In this document: piece by piece, positions 10,392 to 21,987 of the stretch | Layout of the letters: each line of letters starts with the position of its first letter | How positions within the stretch are numbered: position 1 is the stretch's first letter | Assembly: GCA_014218235.1 (NCBI GenBank) | Contig: CM024755.1 | Coordinates: 157,907,941 to 157,971,940, forward strand | Direction of reading: 5' to 3' | DNA: 64,000 bases | From: Colocasia esculenta | Lineage: Eukaryota > Streptophyta > Magnoliopsida > Alismatales > Araceae | Made by a program: the position numbers and the translations under genes | The notes under the pieces: generated by a model | What the model saw: the letters and a program-made list of their open reading frames with translations, nothing else | Told to the model about the DNA's origin: nothing | Databases searched by the model: none

Positions 10392-11619
10392 CATTTCCTC
10401 CCTCATCTTGTTCTCGTGAGTGTGATTTACAATCTAGACTAAAGCCATTAATGTAAAGATTGAATTAAAGTATAAATCGTACCGTTATGCTGCCAAATTT
10501 ATCTCTCGACCATTGTTCTCATAAAATCATGTTCAATTTGCTTATTACTTGTTCTCATCATCATCGTGAATATGACATTACACATACTTACATATTAAAA
10601 CTCTCATTGGCCATTATTAATGACTGTGGGTATCTACATTTAAAACTTAAGTGAGATGCTGACTGGGCACGGCGAGTGTCCAAGGGCTCCAGTCTAGCCC
10701 CAATGACGGAGAGTCATAAATATACTGTTAACCATGGGGTATAATGATTACTGGCGTTGCATCTGCGCTGGGAGTCGTGCGTGTCGTGTTGAATGATAGA
10801 TACAATAACCACATACACGTGTCCTAGTGTACATTCTTGATGGATCTTTTCTTGGTGCACATTAGTGTCTACATGCCTGATTAGTGTTACATGATCGTGC
10901 TCGTGCGTGCTTGCTTGCTTGCGTGATATGGCCATCCTGCATTTAATGCAATTAGTGATATCTTGCGTTCTTGACATCAAGTGAGATTTTGCGTGCTTGT
11001 ACAAAGTGATCTATTGCTAGTTCTATCTTGTCATCTTGTTCAAAAATCTTGTTCTATCGTGATCACTCTATCTAGCTTGTCCATGTATCATGTTTTAATG
11101 AGTTTTATTCACACATACATATCATGACATTCATCGTGCTTACCTAGTTCTAAATTGCTAATCACTTATATCATTGCCCCGCACATTGAGATATAAATCC
11201 TACTGGGCTAGTTTGCTCATCCCCTACTTTTACCCAATCTAGGTGACTATAAAGATCAAGAGGAAGAGCAAGTCGAGGATGGGAATGCGTCCGAGTGATG
11301 AGCGTCCCAACTACGAGTCTAGTTATAGTAGTTTGCTTTGAGTGATAGATTCATGTAGTAGGAAGTGAGGAATAAAATGTACTTTTCCTTTTTATTGAGT
11401 CTTAGTCCTGTATTAGTTTCTATTTGGAATACAATGAGTTGAGATTTGAATACAAGATTAGTTGAGTTCAATATTTGGGCCCTATGATGATGTATGTTGT
11501 TATACATTTAGCGCGTGCTAGCTAGAGGCTTATTTTTCGACTATTCACATCTCGGGATATCGACTCGAATTATATTTCCGAATAATTTATATCCTCTGCG
11601 TAACTCTCGGGACGTGACA
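10392..11619 (+). repeat. Gypsy-A 5' LTR, right part
   Basis: From about 10410 it matches 22024-23239 almost base for base, including the stretch around GAGTGTGATTTAC and the end GACGTGACA. Sirevirus A interrupts it at 10391. The match identifies the interrupted sequence and shows that the LTR pair is young. Confidence 0.9.
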
Positions 11620-11625
11620 GTTTAG

Positions 11626-11638
11626 TGGTATCAGAGCC
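11626..11638 (+). other. Gypsy-A primer binding site
   Basis: TGGTATCAGAGCC lies six bases after the LTR end and is complementary to the 3' end of initiator Met tRNA. Confidence 0.85.
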
Positions 11639-11858
11639 TAGGAAATCCAAATAGGATATATGTCTCAGGATTAGGAGATACCTATGGAACCTAGGTCATG
11701 GAACTTAAATATAGTACCTGGTGAGAATGGGTAGAGACTGGGTATATGCTAGAAATAATTAGACACTCCTACCCATGGACTCTTATAATATATCTAGAGA
11801 CATTAATTGGTCTCCATCCTTTTCTCAGGAACCCTCATAACTCTCTCACTCAACCGTA

Positions 11859-11917
11859 ATGGCTCGCAACCAGTGGCAAGCTATGCAAGACACTGTGGCT
11901 GGTCTAACCCAGGCATT
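11859..11917 (+). pseudogene. Gypsy-A gag, N-terminal piece
   Basis: ATG at 11859 starts MARNQWQAMQDTVAGLTQA, which continues after LINE-1 at 17984 as TQALQNVVQAG. LINE-1 cut the gene at codon 20 and duplicated 13 bp of it. Confidence 0.85.
11905..11917 (+). repeat. LINE-1 target site duplication, left copy
   Basis: TAACCCAGGCATT is repeated exactly at 17984-17996 and flanks LINE-1. The left copy directly precedes the T-run that is the LINE poly(A) tail. Confidence 0.92.
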
Positions 11918-12054
11918 TTTTTTTTTTTAAGCGAATACCTAGAAGAGGCAGAGGGAGAGTGCTCACCCCCTCAGGGAGGGGATAAGGTAACCACTCCACC
12001 ACCACACAACTCCCAGGGAGAATTTTATTAATAGCAATGATAAAGAAAAGTACA

Positions 12055-15000
12055 TTAGGGCCTAATGGAGGGAAGCCCTGCCTTATCCAGACGGCAGGGA
12101 CCCTTTACAGAAGGGGGAAGATCAGCCCAGGATAACCAGAAATTACAATCAGAAACAGAGGAACAACCAAAGTTAGCGAGAGCATCCGCAACCTGATTGG
12201 CCTCCCTAAAAACATGACAAATAGAACCATGGAGAGACTGACACTTAGATAGAATGTCATTTACAGGGAAAGCAATCCTCCAAGGACAAAGAAACCAACC
12301 CTTAATAATTTGAACAAGGACCAAAGAGTCAGACTCAATCAAAATGCTATTGACACCATGGGCGCAACACAGTGAGAGCCCATCCCTGAGCGCAAGAGCT
12401 TCAGTCTCAAGGCTGGATCGAATCTGAGGATAGCAGTGGGCAAAGGAAAAGATAACATCCCCACGATCGTTCCAAAGAATACCACCACCTGCTGCAATAC
12501 CCGTAGAATGCTTGAAGGCGCCATCAACATTGAGCTTGAATCTCCCCGTTGGGGGGAGTAACCACCTGACGATCTTAGGAGACAGATTAGAGGACTGGTG
12601 AACATGAATCCCCCACTGAGATAAGTACCTAAGCTGAGCTGGAGCAATATCTTTCAACACAAGTAATGAGGCGCTGATAGCATCTTGCACATTCATCCGA
12701 ACTTTAAAAAGCACATGAGAGCCGGACATAGGGACAGAATCAAATCTAGCATGGTTCCGACTACACCATAATTCCCATATGACAGAGAGGAAGATGAACC
12801 GAACAAGCTTCCCCAAGTAAGTGCAACCAAAGTGATCAGACAAAAAGCAAATAATACCATGTGCTGCATTCAGGACTGTCAAGTTATGAAACTGAAGGAT
12901 ATTGAAAAGAGACCCCCACACCACCTTAGCCACATCACTATTAAAGAACAAATGAGTACCAGATTCAATACTAGGGAGAGAGCAGCAAGAACACATGGAG
13001 CACAAAGGGATACCACATCCCGCCAGGACATCATCAGTAGGCACACAACCCTTCTCCAGACGCCAAGCAAGAATGGACCACTTCAAAGGGACATCCGGGC
13101 GCCACAACTTATCCCAACCAGCAATAATGACACCTTGAGAAATTTTCCGCACAAAGGAAGAGGTGACCGTACCATCTGGGTTTGGACACCAAATCTACTT
13201 GTTCGTAGCCCCAAAGACCACAATAAAATTGTTTAGGACCATTACCGGGCAGAACTGATGAGCTAACATCAGGTGATGACCTCCAGGCTCATGAACAACT
13301 TGCTTAACAGCAAAACGTTTCCCTGGGAGATTCCGCCATATACTTTCTAGAATGAAATTATGAAGAGGGACAGACCCAGTCCAAACATCATACCAAAAAC
13401 TAGCACTAGAGTCCAAATTAGCAAGGAATACCCGATGATTAGAAGCAACAAGGGAGGATGCATGCCTCCAAAGGCGGCTATCAGCAGAAGGCATCAACTC
13501 ATAAGAGGCTTCAGAAAAATGACTGTTATGAAGATATCTAGCTTTGAAAAAGTTGCCCCACAAAGAAACTCCTGAAATCGCCTTCCATAACATTTTGGTC
13601 CTAAGAGCAATCTGCATGTCTTGAAGATTAAGGATCCCAAGGCCCCCACACTCTTTGGGATGAGCAACAGTATTCCAAGAGACCCAATGCTTCTTCGGAG
13701 AACCTTCATAAGAACCCCAGAAGAAATTAGCAAGCAGCTTGTGAAAAGACTTGATAACCATTTTGGAGATAGACAAAGAGGACATGGTGTAGATTGGAAT
13801 AGCTGAAAGCACATGTCTCAAGAGAACCAGCCTGCCACCAGATGACAAGAATTTTGACTTCCATCCTTGCAGTTTTTGAGCCGTTTTAGACAGAATATGA
13901 GAGAAATACAGCAGTCTTCGTCTACCAGAGTAAATAGAAACACCAAGGTACTTGAAAGGGAGAACGCCCCGAGCAAAACCAGTGATGTGGCCAATGGATG
14001 GGCTAAGTGATAAGGGAGCCCTTTCATGAAGAATGAAGGAACTCTTTGCCACATTAATCAGCTGACCCGATGAAGCCTCATAGTCCCTCAGAAAAGCCAT
14101 AAGACGCTTAACATACCTGGCTGAGCCATTGGAGAAGATTAATGTATCATCCGCAAACAAGAGATGGGAAACAAGAGGGCAGCGCCTCATGGTTTGATAA
14201 GCTCCACCAGAACTCCCACGAAACAAAGATAACACACCCCTACTGAGAACTTCTTGAGCCAAAATAAAGAGAGCTGGGGCAAGAGGATCCCCTTGGCGAA
14301 TACCTCTAGAAGACTTAAAATAGCCATGAATTTCGCCATTGAAAAGCACAGAGAACCAACAGTTCGAAAGGAGAGGCTCAAGAAGAGAAATAAATCTGAA
14401 AGAGAAGCCAAACTTATGCAAGACAGCATAGAGGAAGTCCCATTCTAGACGATCATAGGCCTTGGCCATATCTAGCTTAAGGATCACATTTCCACCTCTG
14501 CACTTCCTGCCCAGGTGCTGTGCCATTTCCATAGCCATAGAGACATTTTCAGAAATACTTCTTCCCTTAACAAAGGCACCCTGCTCTTCAGATATTAATA
14601 AGGGTAAGACCTGAGCAAGCCTGTCATTGATAATCCAAGATATAATTTTATAGAAAAAATTACAAAGGCTGATAGGCCTGAAATCAGCACAGACCTTTGG
14701 TATGTCAATCTTCGGAATCAAGGCAATTAAAGAGGAGGTGAACCCCCTAGGTAAATGATGACCACAGAAAAAGGCTTGCACAGCATGACAGATATCAGGC
14801 TCAATGAAACTCCAGCAAGAATGAAAGAAATGACCTGTGAACCCATCAGGCCCCGGGGCGCTATCAGGGGACATAGACATGACAACCCTTTTAATTTCTA
14901 CATTGGAAGGAACAGAGCAGAGCATATCATTCTGATTGATGTCCAGGATGCAAGGGATAACATCAAGTAAATCTTGATTGATGCTGTGAATATCTGACGT

Positions 15001-16209
15001 GAAAGCTTTGGAGAAGTGCGAGACAAATAAGGTAGCAATATCATCTTTGTTCACCACAGGATCACCATCATCATTATTGAGCTGAGTAATCATCGATTTC
15101 CTTCTACGGGAATTTGCATAAGCATGGTAGAACTTAGTATTTCCATCACCCTCTTTCAGCCATTTCAACCTGGATTTTTGTCTCCAGAAAATTTCTTCTT
15201 GAGAATGAGTATGCATAAGGGTCTGACGAGCTGCATAAAGAAGATCATTGTTCACCTGAGAAGCATCTGCATCGAACATAGACTGGGCAGTCTGGAAGTC
15301 ATCTTCCACAAGCAACACATTATCTGTAAGATTCTTAAAAACATTTTTATTCCAGTCACGGAAGAAAGATTTCATATGCTTAAGTTTCATCGCCAGATTG
15401 AGCAAAGGATAGGAGGATTGTGGTGCGGCCAGCCAACTCTGCTGAGAGTCCCCCATAAATCTGTCATGAGTAGTCCACATTTGTTGAAAGCAAAATCTAG
15501 CAAGCATACGTTGCATAGGAGGGGAAGTAGACACAATCAACGGGCAGTGGTCACTGCAGGCACGAGATACATGTTGTACCCGAATATCCAGGTAGGCAAC
15601 TAACCATTCACCATTTAAAAGCACTCGATCCAGCCTAGCCCAGATGCCATTCGAAGCTTGACCATTGTACCAGGTAAAGCGGCTGCCAGAGAAACCAGCA
15701 TCCTCCAGACCTGCAGCAGCTACACAAGCCTGGAAGTCAATCATGGATCGCTCAAAGGCCTTCCTACCACCTCTTTTCTCATCAGCATCAAGAATACTAT
15801 TAAAGTCACCTCCAATAAGCCACGGAGAGACACAAGTAGCAGAAAAATCAACAATATGATCCCAAAGAGCTCTCCTCTCAGCTAACAAGCAGCTTGCATG
15901 AACAATAGTAATTATTACATCCCGATGAGAGGAAGAGCATAATCGCACAGAGATGAATTGATCCGAACAGCAAACCAGGTGAGCAGAAATATCATGCTTC
16001 CAGAAAAGCCAAATTCGCCCTTTATCAGTAGAGTTCAAAAGAGAATAATCCATACCCAGCTTCTGTCTATACCTTTCAATTTTATCATGAGCTAACTTGG
16101 GCTCAATAATGGCCAAGAACGAAAGTCCATGCTGATGAATAAGAAATTTAAGACGATGGATAGAAGAGACATTACCAATACCTCTAATGTTCCAAATCAT
16201 AGCTTTCAT
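12055..16209 (-). pseudogene. LINE-1 ORF2: endonuclease, reverse transcriptase, zinc domain, RNase H
   Basis: About 1384 codons with one in-frame stop (TAG at 13197-13195). The endonuclease is first (MIWNIRGIG, GGDFNSIL, WARLDRVL, CSDHCPLIV). The RT follows, with ADFRPISLCNF, ILKLDMAKAYDRLEWDFL, RQGDPLAPALF and LLFADDTLIF; FADD is the catalytic site. Then come the zf-RVT region (WRPDVPLKWSILAWRL) and a C-terminal RNase H (LNVDGAF, ETEALALRDGL, ESDSLVL, ANQVADALANFG). It nicks target DNA and reverse transcribes element RNA in place. The stop falls between RT and zf-RVT in an otherwise clean frame, so it looks like one recent nonsense change. Confidence 0.93.
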
Positions 16210-16215
16210 AGAGAA

Positions 16216-17846
16216 CTACTTTGAGGATGTGTTAACAGAGGCACTCCTGTGCAGGGAAGACCTGGTCTTGACACCATCAACCACCCTGTCGACCACATTA
16301 TCCGCGCCAACAAAATTGGCATGAATAGCTGTAAAATCTGAAGTATCCATATAAGAGCTCGAACCTGGAAGGGATATCACACGATGCATGGGATGGCAAA
16401 TATCACGATTAGCATTTGATTCCAGAGGTGGGAGAGGATGGACATCAGTGCTATCATTATCCAAAACAGTATTATCATCATCCCCCAAGACGGCAGGATT
16501 ACTCTCCATAAGTAAGGCATGCGGTGAGCTAGAGTTCTCAAGATCTGGGATAAGGTTATGATCAGACTCATTAGAAGCACCATTCCCCCGTCCAGTAACC
16601 GAGTTACCAACACAAATATTCACTTTGTTAAGAGCACAACCATCAGCTTGCACTTTATCACCACCTAGGACACCATCTTCACCCATAGTGGGTGCAATAA
16701 GAATCTCAAAAGGAGGACATATGTCATCTTGGTCGGATCTCATCACAATCTTGTCAGACGGCATCGGTAGAGTACTTGTAACATTATTGTTCACCACCAT
16801 AGGGGCCTTCCCACGATTCTCCAGAGCACAAGACGTCGGGACAGGACGCCAAATGCGCTTTGCCGGCGGATCATGAGGATCAAAGTTACTCGGAATAGAT
16901 GGCTCATCACCAGAAGTAGTTTTCTTACACTTTGATTCAGTATGCCCTAGCCGCTTACAGGTTTTGTAGAACACCGGGAGATTTGGATAATAAAGAGGTT
17001 GCCAGATACCGCTAGAACCGATGCCTATCCACACTCGCTCAGAGAGGTCTTTGGCGATGTCCATTTGAATACATATTTGCGATGCATGGGTACGGGTTAA
17101 CGTAGCCGTGTCTCTGTCTACCTGCAGAACTTGACCAAGACTACCAGCGATAGATTTCAACATGGGTTCATTGTAGAAGTTAGCAGGAAGACCTGGCATC
17201 TCCACCCACACAGGAACAACAGAGGAATCTTCATCCGGGGAGAAGTCCATCGACCATTGAAAAAACTGAAATAGATAACCCTTGACAAATAACGTGTCCT
17301 TCAGAAGAACCTTGAGATAGTCCTCTTTGTCTTGGAATTAAAGAAGTAGGTGCCGACCATCCAAAGCACTAATGATGAAGTCCTTTACAAAGCTAAATCG
17401 CTGGGCAAGATGCATTCGAATTTCCTAGAACGAAGGCCTACCCACGGGGGTACGGGCGATGATAGCATGCTTGAAAGGGGCACAAGATATACGTACCTCT
17501 TCCAGGGAGAAAAAGGCCCTGGTTCGCCAGAGTCAGTGCAAGCAGGGCTATGAACCTTGATGGGAAGAGGAGGGGGAAGGACGGACGCCATCAGTATCTG
17601 GGCAAAGGATCTTTGATGTGGAGTCGCTGCATCATGGGCAAGGCCGGACAAGGATGCTTCAGGAGTCACTACATCAGTATTAATGGCACAGGGCATGCAC
17701 GTACCCGCGACGTGCCCTGTAGAGTCTTTTTCTACATGGCGAACAGAGGAAGCACTCACGCCCACCATCGATCGAACAGGAAGAGTGGGACCTCCCCAGG
17801 CGGGCCGAGGAAGGGGGCAGGTCGGGGTCTCCCCCGGCGACCCCAT
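16216..17846 (-). pseudogene. LINE-1 ORF1: RNA-binding protein with DUF4283-like domain and zinc knuckle
   Basis: ATG at 17846 (MGSPGETPT) opens a Pro/Ser-rich N-terminus. A DUF4283-type domain follows: FVKDFIISALDGRHLL, then PVWVEMPGLPANFY and ERVWIGIGSSGIWQPL, and a knuckle-like CKRLGHTESKCKK near 16960-16920. The C-terminal half is acidic and low in complexity. In plant LINEs this protein binds the element RNA. A frame shift near 17400 and a TAA near 17342 break the N-terminal half of the domain; the remainder from 17250 is open. ORF2 starts seven bases downstream. Confidence 0.85.
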
Positions 17847-17983
17847 GGACGGCGGCGGTCAACGCCAGCAGGCCCCCGGCGGCGCCAAACCCTAGCAGAG
17901 CAGGGATGGCACAAGACGTAATTTTTTAACTGTTGCTTATACCTACCCCTATACTGTTCAAAGGACAGAATGTATGTCTCCTT

Positions 17984-17996
17984 TAACCCAGGCATT
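17984..17996 (+). repeat. LINE-1 target site duplication, right copy
   Basis: Exact copy of 11905-11917, within the gag codons for TQA. Confidence 0.92.
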
Positions 17997-18978
17997 ACAA
18001 AATGTAGTTCAGGCTGGAAATCAGGCTGCTGCAGCTAGGAACGGAGCCGATGATCTGCACCAGAATTTTAGGAGTTTAAACCCTCCTCGTTTCTCTGGAT
18101 CCCCTGACCCAGATAAGGCAAAGAATTGGCAAGAGGAGATAGAACGAATTTTCCAAGTTATGCAATGCACCAATAGGGAGAAGGTGGTACTGGCCACTTT
18201 CCAGTTTACTAAGGATGCTCGAGCTTGGTGGAAGGCCACATCGGCCCATCTGCCTAATATAGCTAAACTGGAATGGGCAGGTTTCCTGGAGATCTTCCGA
18301 GGAAAATATTTCTCTGACCGAGTGAAGGAGAAGAAAGCGGCGGAATTTGCCATACTGAAACAGAAAGGAATGTTTGTGGCTGAGTATGAGGCTCAGTTCG
18401 CGCGTCTATCTGTGTATGCCCCACACCTGGTGGGCACGGAAAGACTGAAGGCAAATCGGTTCATGGATGGGCTCAGGCCCATGTTTATTGAGAAGCTCGG
18501 ACCACACAACATCCAAACCTATACTGAGATGGTCCAAAGAGCTCAACTGGTAGAAGACACTATGGCTAAGGTGGAAGGCATGAGGGGGAAGGACATCTCA
18601 AAGCCGACCTTTATAAAAAGGGGAGCAGTCAATACAACTGGAACTTTCCCCAATAACAACAATAATAACTACAACAACAACAAAAGGCCAACCATTGGAA
18701 AGGACTATGGCATGGAGAAAAAGATCAAAGTAGAAGAAACAACGACGGTTGAATATTGTAAATTTTGCAACAAGCCTGGGCACTAAGCGGACAAGTGCTG
18801 GAAGAAGGCCGGGGCTTGCCTGTGATGCGGGAGTCACGAACATCGTATACCGAACTGTATCATGCTAAAAGACCAAGCTGGAAGGAACCAAGGAGTGGTA
18901 AAGCATCAAGGACGCGTGAATGCAGTAACGCAAGCGGAGTTTCCGGAAGGAGGTATGATTGTTAAACCCCTAGACTGA
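17984..18978 (+). pseudogene. Gypsy-A gag, main part
   Basis: It continues the gag cut at 11917. It carries the gypsy gag domain (LNPPRFSGSPDPDKA, FQVMQCTNREKV, ARAWWKATSAHL, FLEIFRGKYF, FMDGLRPMF) and an Asn-rich spacer. The CCHC knuckle reads CKFCNKPGH, then stops at TAA 18784-18786. The same frame continues with a second knuckle broken by TGA at 18823-18825 and ends at 18976-18978. Gypsy-B has intact counterparts (CKHCDKPGHTADEC, CLRCGSHEHRIPEC). Nothing resembling protease or RT follows. Confidence 0.9.
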
Positions 18979-19277
18979 TCTTAAGATGTTTTTCTTATTA
19001 GTACATATTTAAGTGGGGGAGATCATTAAGGAGAAATTGAAAAGGAATAATCTAGTGGTTATACTGTAGTTCATCTGGTGGATTAAGATGGAGTTATAAC
19101 AACCGTGAAAGAAAAACAAGAGTGGAAGGAACCAAATGAATAATATGGGTGGCCATAGGTGTAGATGTTGGACTAGCATCCACGATGTTGAAACAAGTTA
19201 GAGGAATTAAATCTAAAACCAACTCAAGGATCATAATTATCGAGAGCCAATTAATGATCTATGAATTTGGGGACCAA
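18979..19277 (+). other. Gypsy-A residual internal region after pol deletion
   Basis: AT-rich noncoding sequence. A purine run AAGTGGGGGAGA near 19010-19022 resembles the element's polypurine tract. The stretch GAATTTGGGGACCAAATTCT near 19264 matches the end of the Gypsy-B internal region, next to its 3' LTR. The deletion therefore removed everything between the gag knuckles and the polypurine region. Confidence 0.6.
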
Positions 19278-19363
19278 ATTCTCTTAAGTGGGGGAATTTT
19301 AATTACATAAACCAACTCAAATTCTCTTAAGTGGGGGAATTTTAATTACATAAACCAACTCAA
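19278..19363 (+). repeat. Perfect 43-bp tandem duplication of the polypurine region
   Basis: 19278-19320 and 19321-19363 are identical. Each holds the purine run AAGTGGGGGAA followed by TTTTAATTACATAAACC. A weaker partial third copy follows. It sits where plus-strand priming and the LTR start should be. Confidence 0.85.
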
Positions 19364-21262
19364 GCACCCCAGAAATTTTAATTACATAAAAATTTAAATA
19401 AATAGAAATAAATAATTTCCATAATATCGGAGTATTTAAAACATACGTATCATTATCGTACGTTCTAAAACACGTCGTAAAATTCCGTAAAAATTATAAA
19501 TCAACCCCACACATTATTCCTAAATGTTCCACAAAGAAATTTGTGCCAAGAAAAATCGGATTAGCCAAGTTTAAAGTGTTTTACGACTTATTATCGTAAT
19601 TCATAAATAAGTCGAAAAATCATTATCACGCGTACTTGGATGAGTCAGAAAATTAAATAAAAATCATAAACGGACTTCAAATAATATCCTATAATGACCC
19701 ATCAAGAAATTTGGGTCAATAAAAATCATTTGGGCTAGGTTTAAGAGTTATTGTGACCGATTATCCAAATTAGGAAACAAGTCGGAAAACCGTTAACACG
19801 AAAATACGATGCAACCATAAATTAAATAAAAATGTTGGAGAGACTTCTAACATTATATATTGATGACCCAATATCATAATTGGGCCAATGGACATCATTT
19901 GGCCCAAAAATCAAATGAAGCAAGAAAATGCATGGAAATTCGAAGCTTAAATTAGCTGAAATTAAAAAGAGGCAATTAGAGTTGAATTGGGAAGAGATCT
20001 TGCACTCTTGGTTACCCAAATTTGTGCTTAACTATGGTGGGAGGTTTCCTAAAGCCTCACACACTCTAATAGAGGAAGAAATCCTCAAATTAGAAAACTA
20101 ACAAGCCAAAACCGCAACTCTTCTTTCCTAGTTACAATAGGACTCCTAAATACCTTGGTTGCTTAAATACTCTTCACCCAAACCCTAGGGATGAGTTTAC
20201 AACTTGCTGGGGTCGTGTGGAGGAGCTCTTGGGGGCTGGGGAGCTGTGGATCGACCACAAGAAGGACATCTTCTTCCCCCGTTCGTCTGCTGCGACCTGC
20301 ACAAACCATCCACTTGAAGCCGATCAAAGGTAGGCCAAACCTAAACCAAACCTTGCAAGGCTTATAACCCTGGAAATAGGGTCAAGTCTACGTTCTAACC
20401 CAAGTGGAATGCCTAAATTCCATGCAGTATACACGGAGTATTAAGCGTTCTTCAAAAGGTGGTCTGAACACAGGTTTTCTAGAAAAATGGGACTTCTTCA
20501 ACCCAGAAGGTAGGTTTTCTCGGGCCAAACCTTAACATATCCTATACCAATGTGTAGAGCATCAAGTTAGCTTTCGTTTCCCACTGGTTTCATCGAATTC
20601 CAATGAGTATATTTTAAATTATAAGCGTTTTCCCCCAAATCGCGCACTGTCAGGGCTTTTCCCGTTCTTTATATTGCATGCGATTCAAGACCGAATTAGA
20701 GAAAACACACAACATGAAAGTTTTTCTACTTGTTGTCCTCATCATGTTTTATGTTTAACTTGTTGTCTAAATGTCAACAGTTAGAGAGTTATAAGCATGG
20801 TAAGAGGGTCGCTGCATGATACTGCGTTTTCGGGTTGCACTTGGCTTTTATGTTTGTGTCGAATTATCATGCATCTCAAGGTCGTTTAAAATTATTTAAA
20901 AATCATAGCCTGCATCTATTCCATGTTCCCAACAACTTTCATGATGAGAATTTTGTCCTAAAAGCCCTAATTATTTCGGCATCATACCTTGCAAAGTAAA
21001 TCTCGCATTTGACTGTTCTCAATCTTATATACCTCATGTTAGACTTGATTAAAGCCTATTGAAACCATTAGTGTTTTCTAATTCCAATTTACTGGAAGCA
21101 CCCTTGCATGTTTAGGTTGGTTTAAAACTAGTTTCGTAATTTTCATGCACTGTACAATTTGTTCTCTATTTTTGAAGCACTCTGTGTCAATATAAGGCAG
21201 TTCTGGACCGCAATCCAAGAACATGTCTTTTCTCTGTTGAATTCAGGCGCAAACCCTGTGAA

Positions 21263-21447
21263 CACGACGGCCTGATAGGCCGCGTTCTGAGGTCTTGTCG
21301 CGACAGCATACCCTTCGCGTTCTGAACGCGACGAGCGTGCCGTCGCTATCTCTCTGCCTGATCTGACTGCCTTGTCGCGTTCTGTAGATACCCTTGTCGC
21401 GTTCTGTCCCGACCCTGTCACGACCCTTACTGGGGTGCGTCGCATTC
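21263..21447. repeat. GCGAC/GTCGC word cluster in Gypsy-A LTR
   Basis: Repeated words include CTTGTCGCGACAG, GAACGCGACGAG and several TTGTCGCGTTCTG, spaced about 10-25 bp. This stretch is GC-rich within an AT-rich LTR. Similar clusters lie in the Gypsy-B and Tat elements. Confidence 0.75.
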
Positions 21448-21926
21448 TCAGAATTTTGCATGAAACCCCACTTATTTCTTTTGCATAACTTACCGCTATA
21501 CTCGAGGTCGGTTTAATATGGTATTTAATGTGTAAATTGCATGTTTTTGGTCTGATCATTACATGATGGTTATTTAATGGCTTAAAAGTGGTTAACCCAT
21601 TTAAAAACTATAATTACATGAACAGTATTCTAATTATTCTCTTAATGACGTGATCATTCATGAAACTTGTGATTCGCTCTTGTTACTGTTCGAGTTTGAT
21701 TAAAATGATAATTATTATCTTAAAATCTTGCAAACCCATGTGTAGTTAAATGCATTGTTCATTGCATGTCATCATGTTAAGTGTTTTCCGCGAGTTTGAG
21801 ACCGATGGATTGTGAATTGACACGCGTACATCACTACACACTTGCACATTTAGGCAGCCTTTTCTTGAGAATTTGGAAGCTCTCTACCGGTCATTCCAAA
21901 TCGGTAGACTAGCGACCTTTTTCTCC

Positions 21927-21987
21927 AAGGCCTCCATAAATCTACTCTGACCATGGATTCCCACATGGCCGACGAGTTGGTTGTACC
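21927..21987 (+). repeat. 61-bp shared module, Gypsy-A copy
   Basis: Runs from AAGGCCTCC to GGTTGTACC with the core TGGATTCCCACATGG. It aligns without gaps to 27240-27300 (about 54/61 by eye) and to 39314-39374 (about 50/61). Confidence 0.8.

Larger units (their letters stand above)
11918..17983 (-). mobile_element. LINE-1: near full-length L1-type non-LTR element
   Basis: On the minus strand: a short GC-rich 5' leader (17983-17847), ORF1, ORF2, a short 3' UTR and a poly(A) tail (the T-run at 11918-11928). A 13-bp duplication flanks it. At about 6.07 kb it carries both ORFs and a 5' leader, so it is not obviously 5'-truncated. Damage is limited to a frame shift and a stop in ORF1 and one stop in ORF2. 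Confidence 0.93.

Noticed and set aside
10714..11004. 96-codon minus-strand ORF, repeated exactly at 22334-22624
   Set aside because: It lies in the Gypsy-A LTR pair. The identity follows from LTR identity, not protein constraint, and the translation resembles nothing.
11626..11638. tRNA-like sequence
   Set aside because: Only the short primer binding complement of initiator Met tRNA; no cloverleaf here or at the other primer sites.
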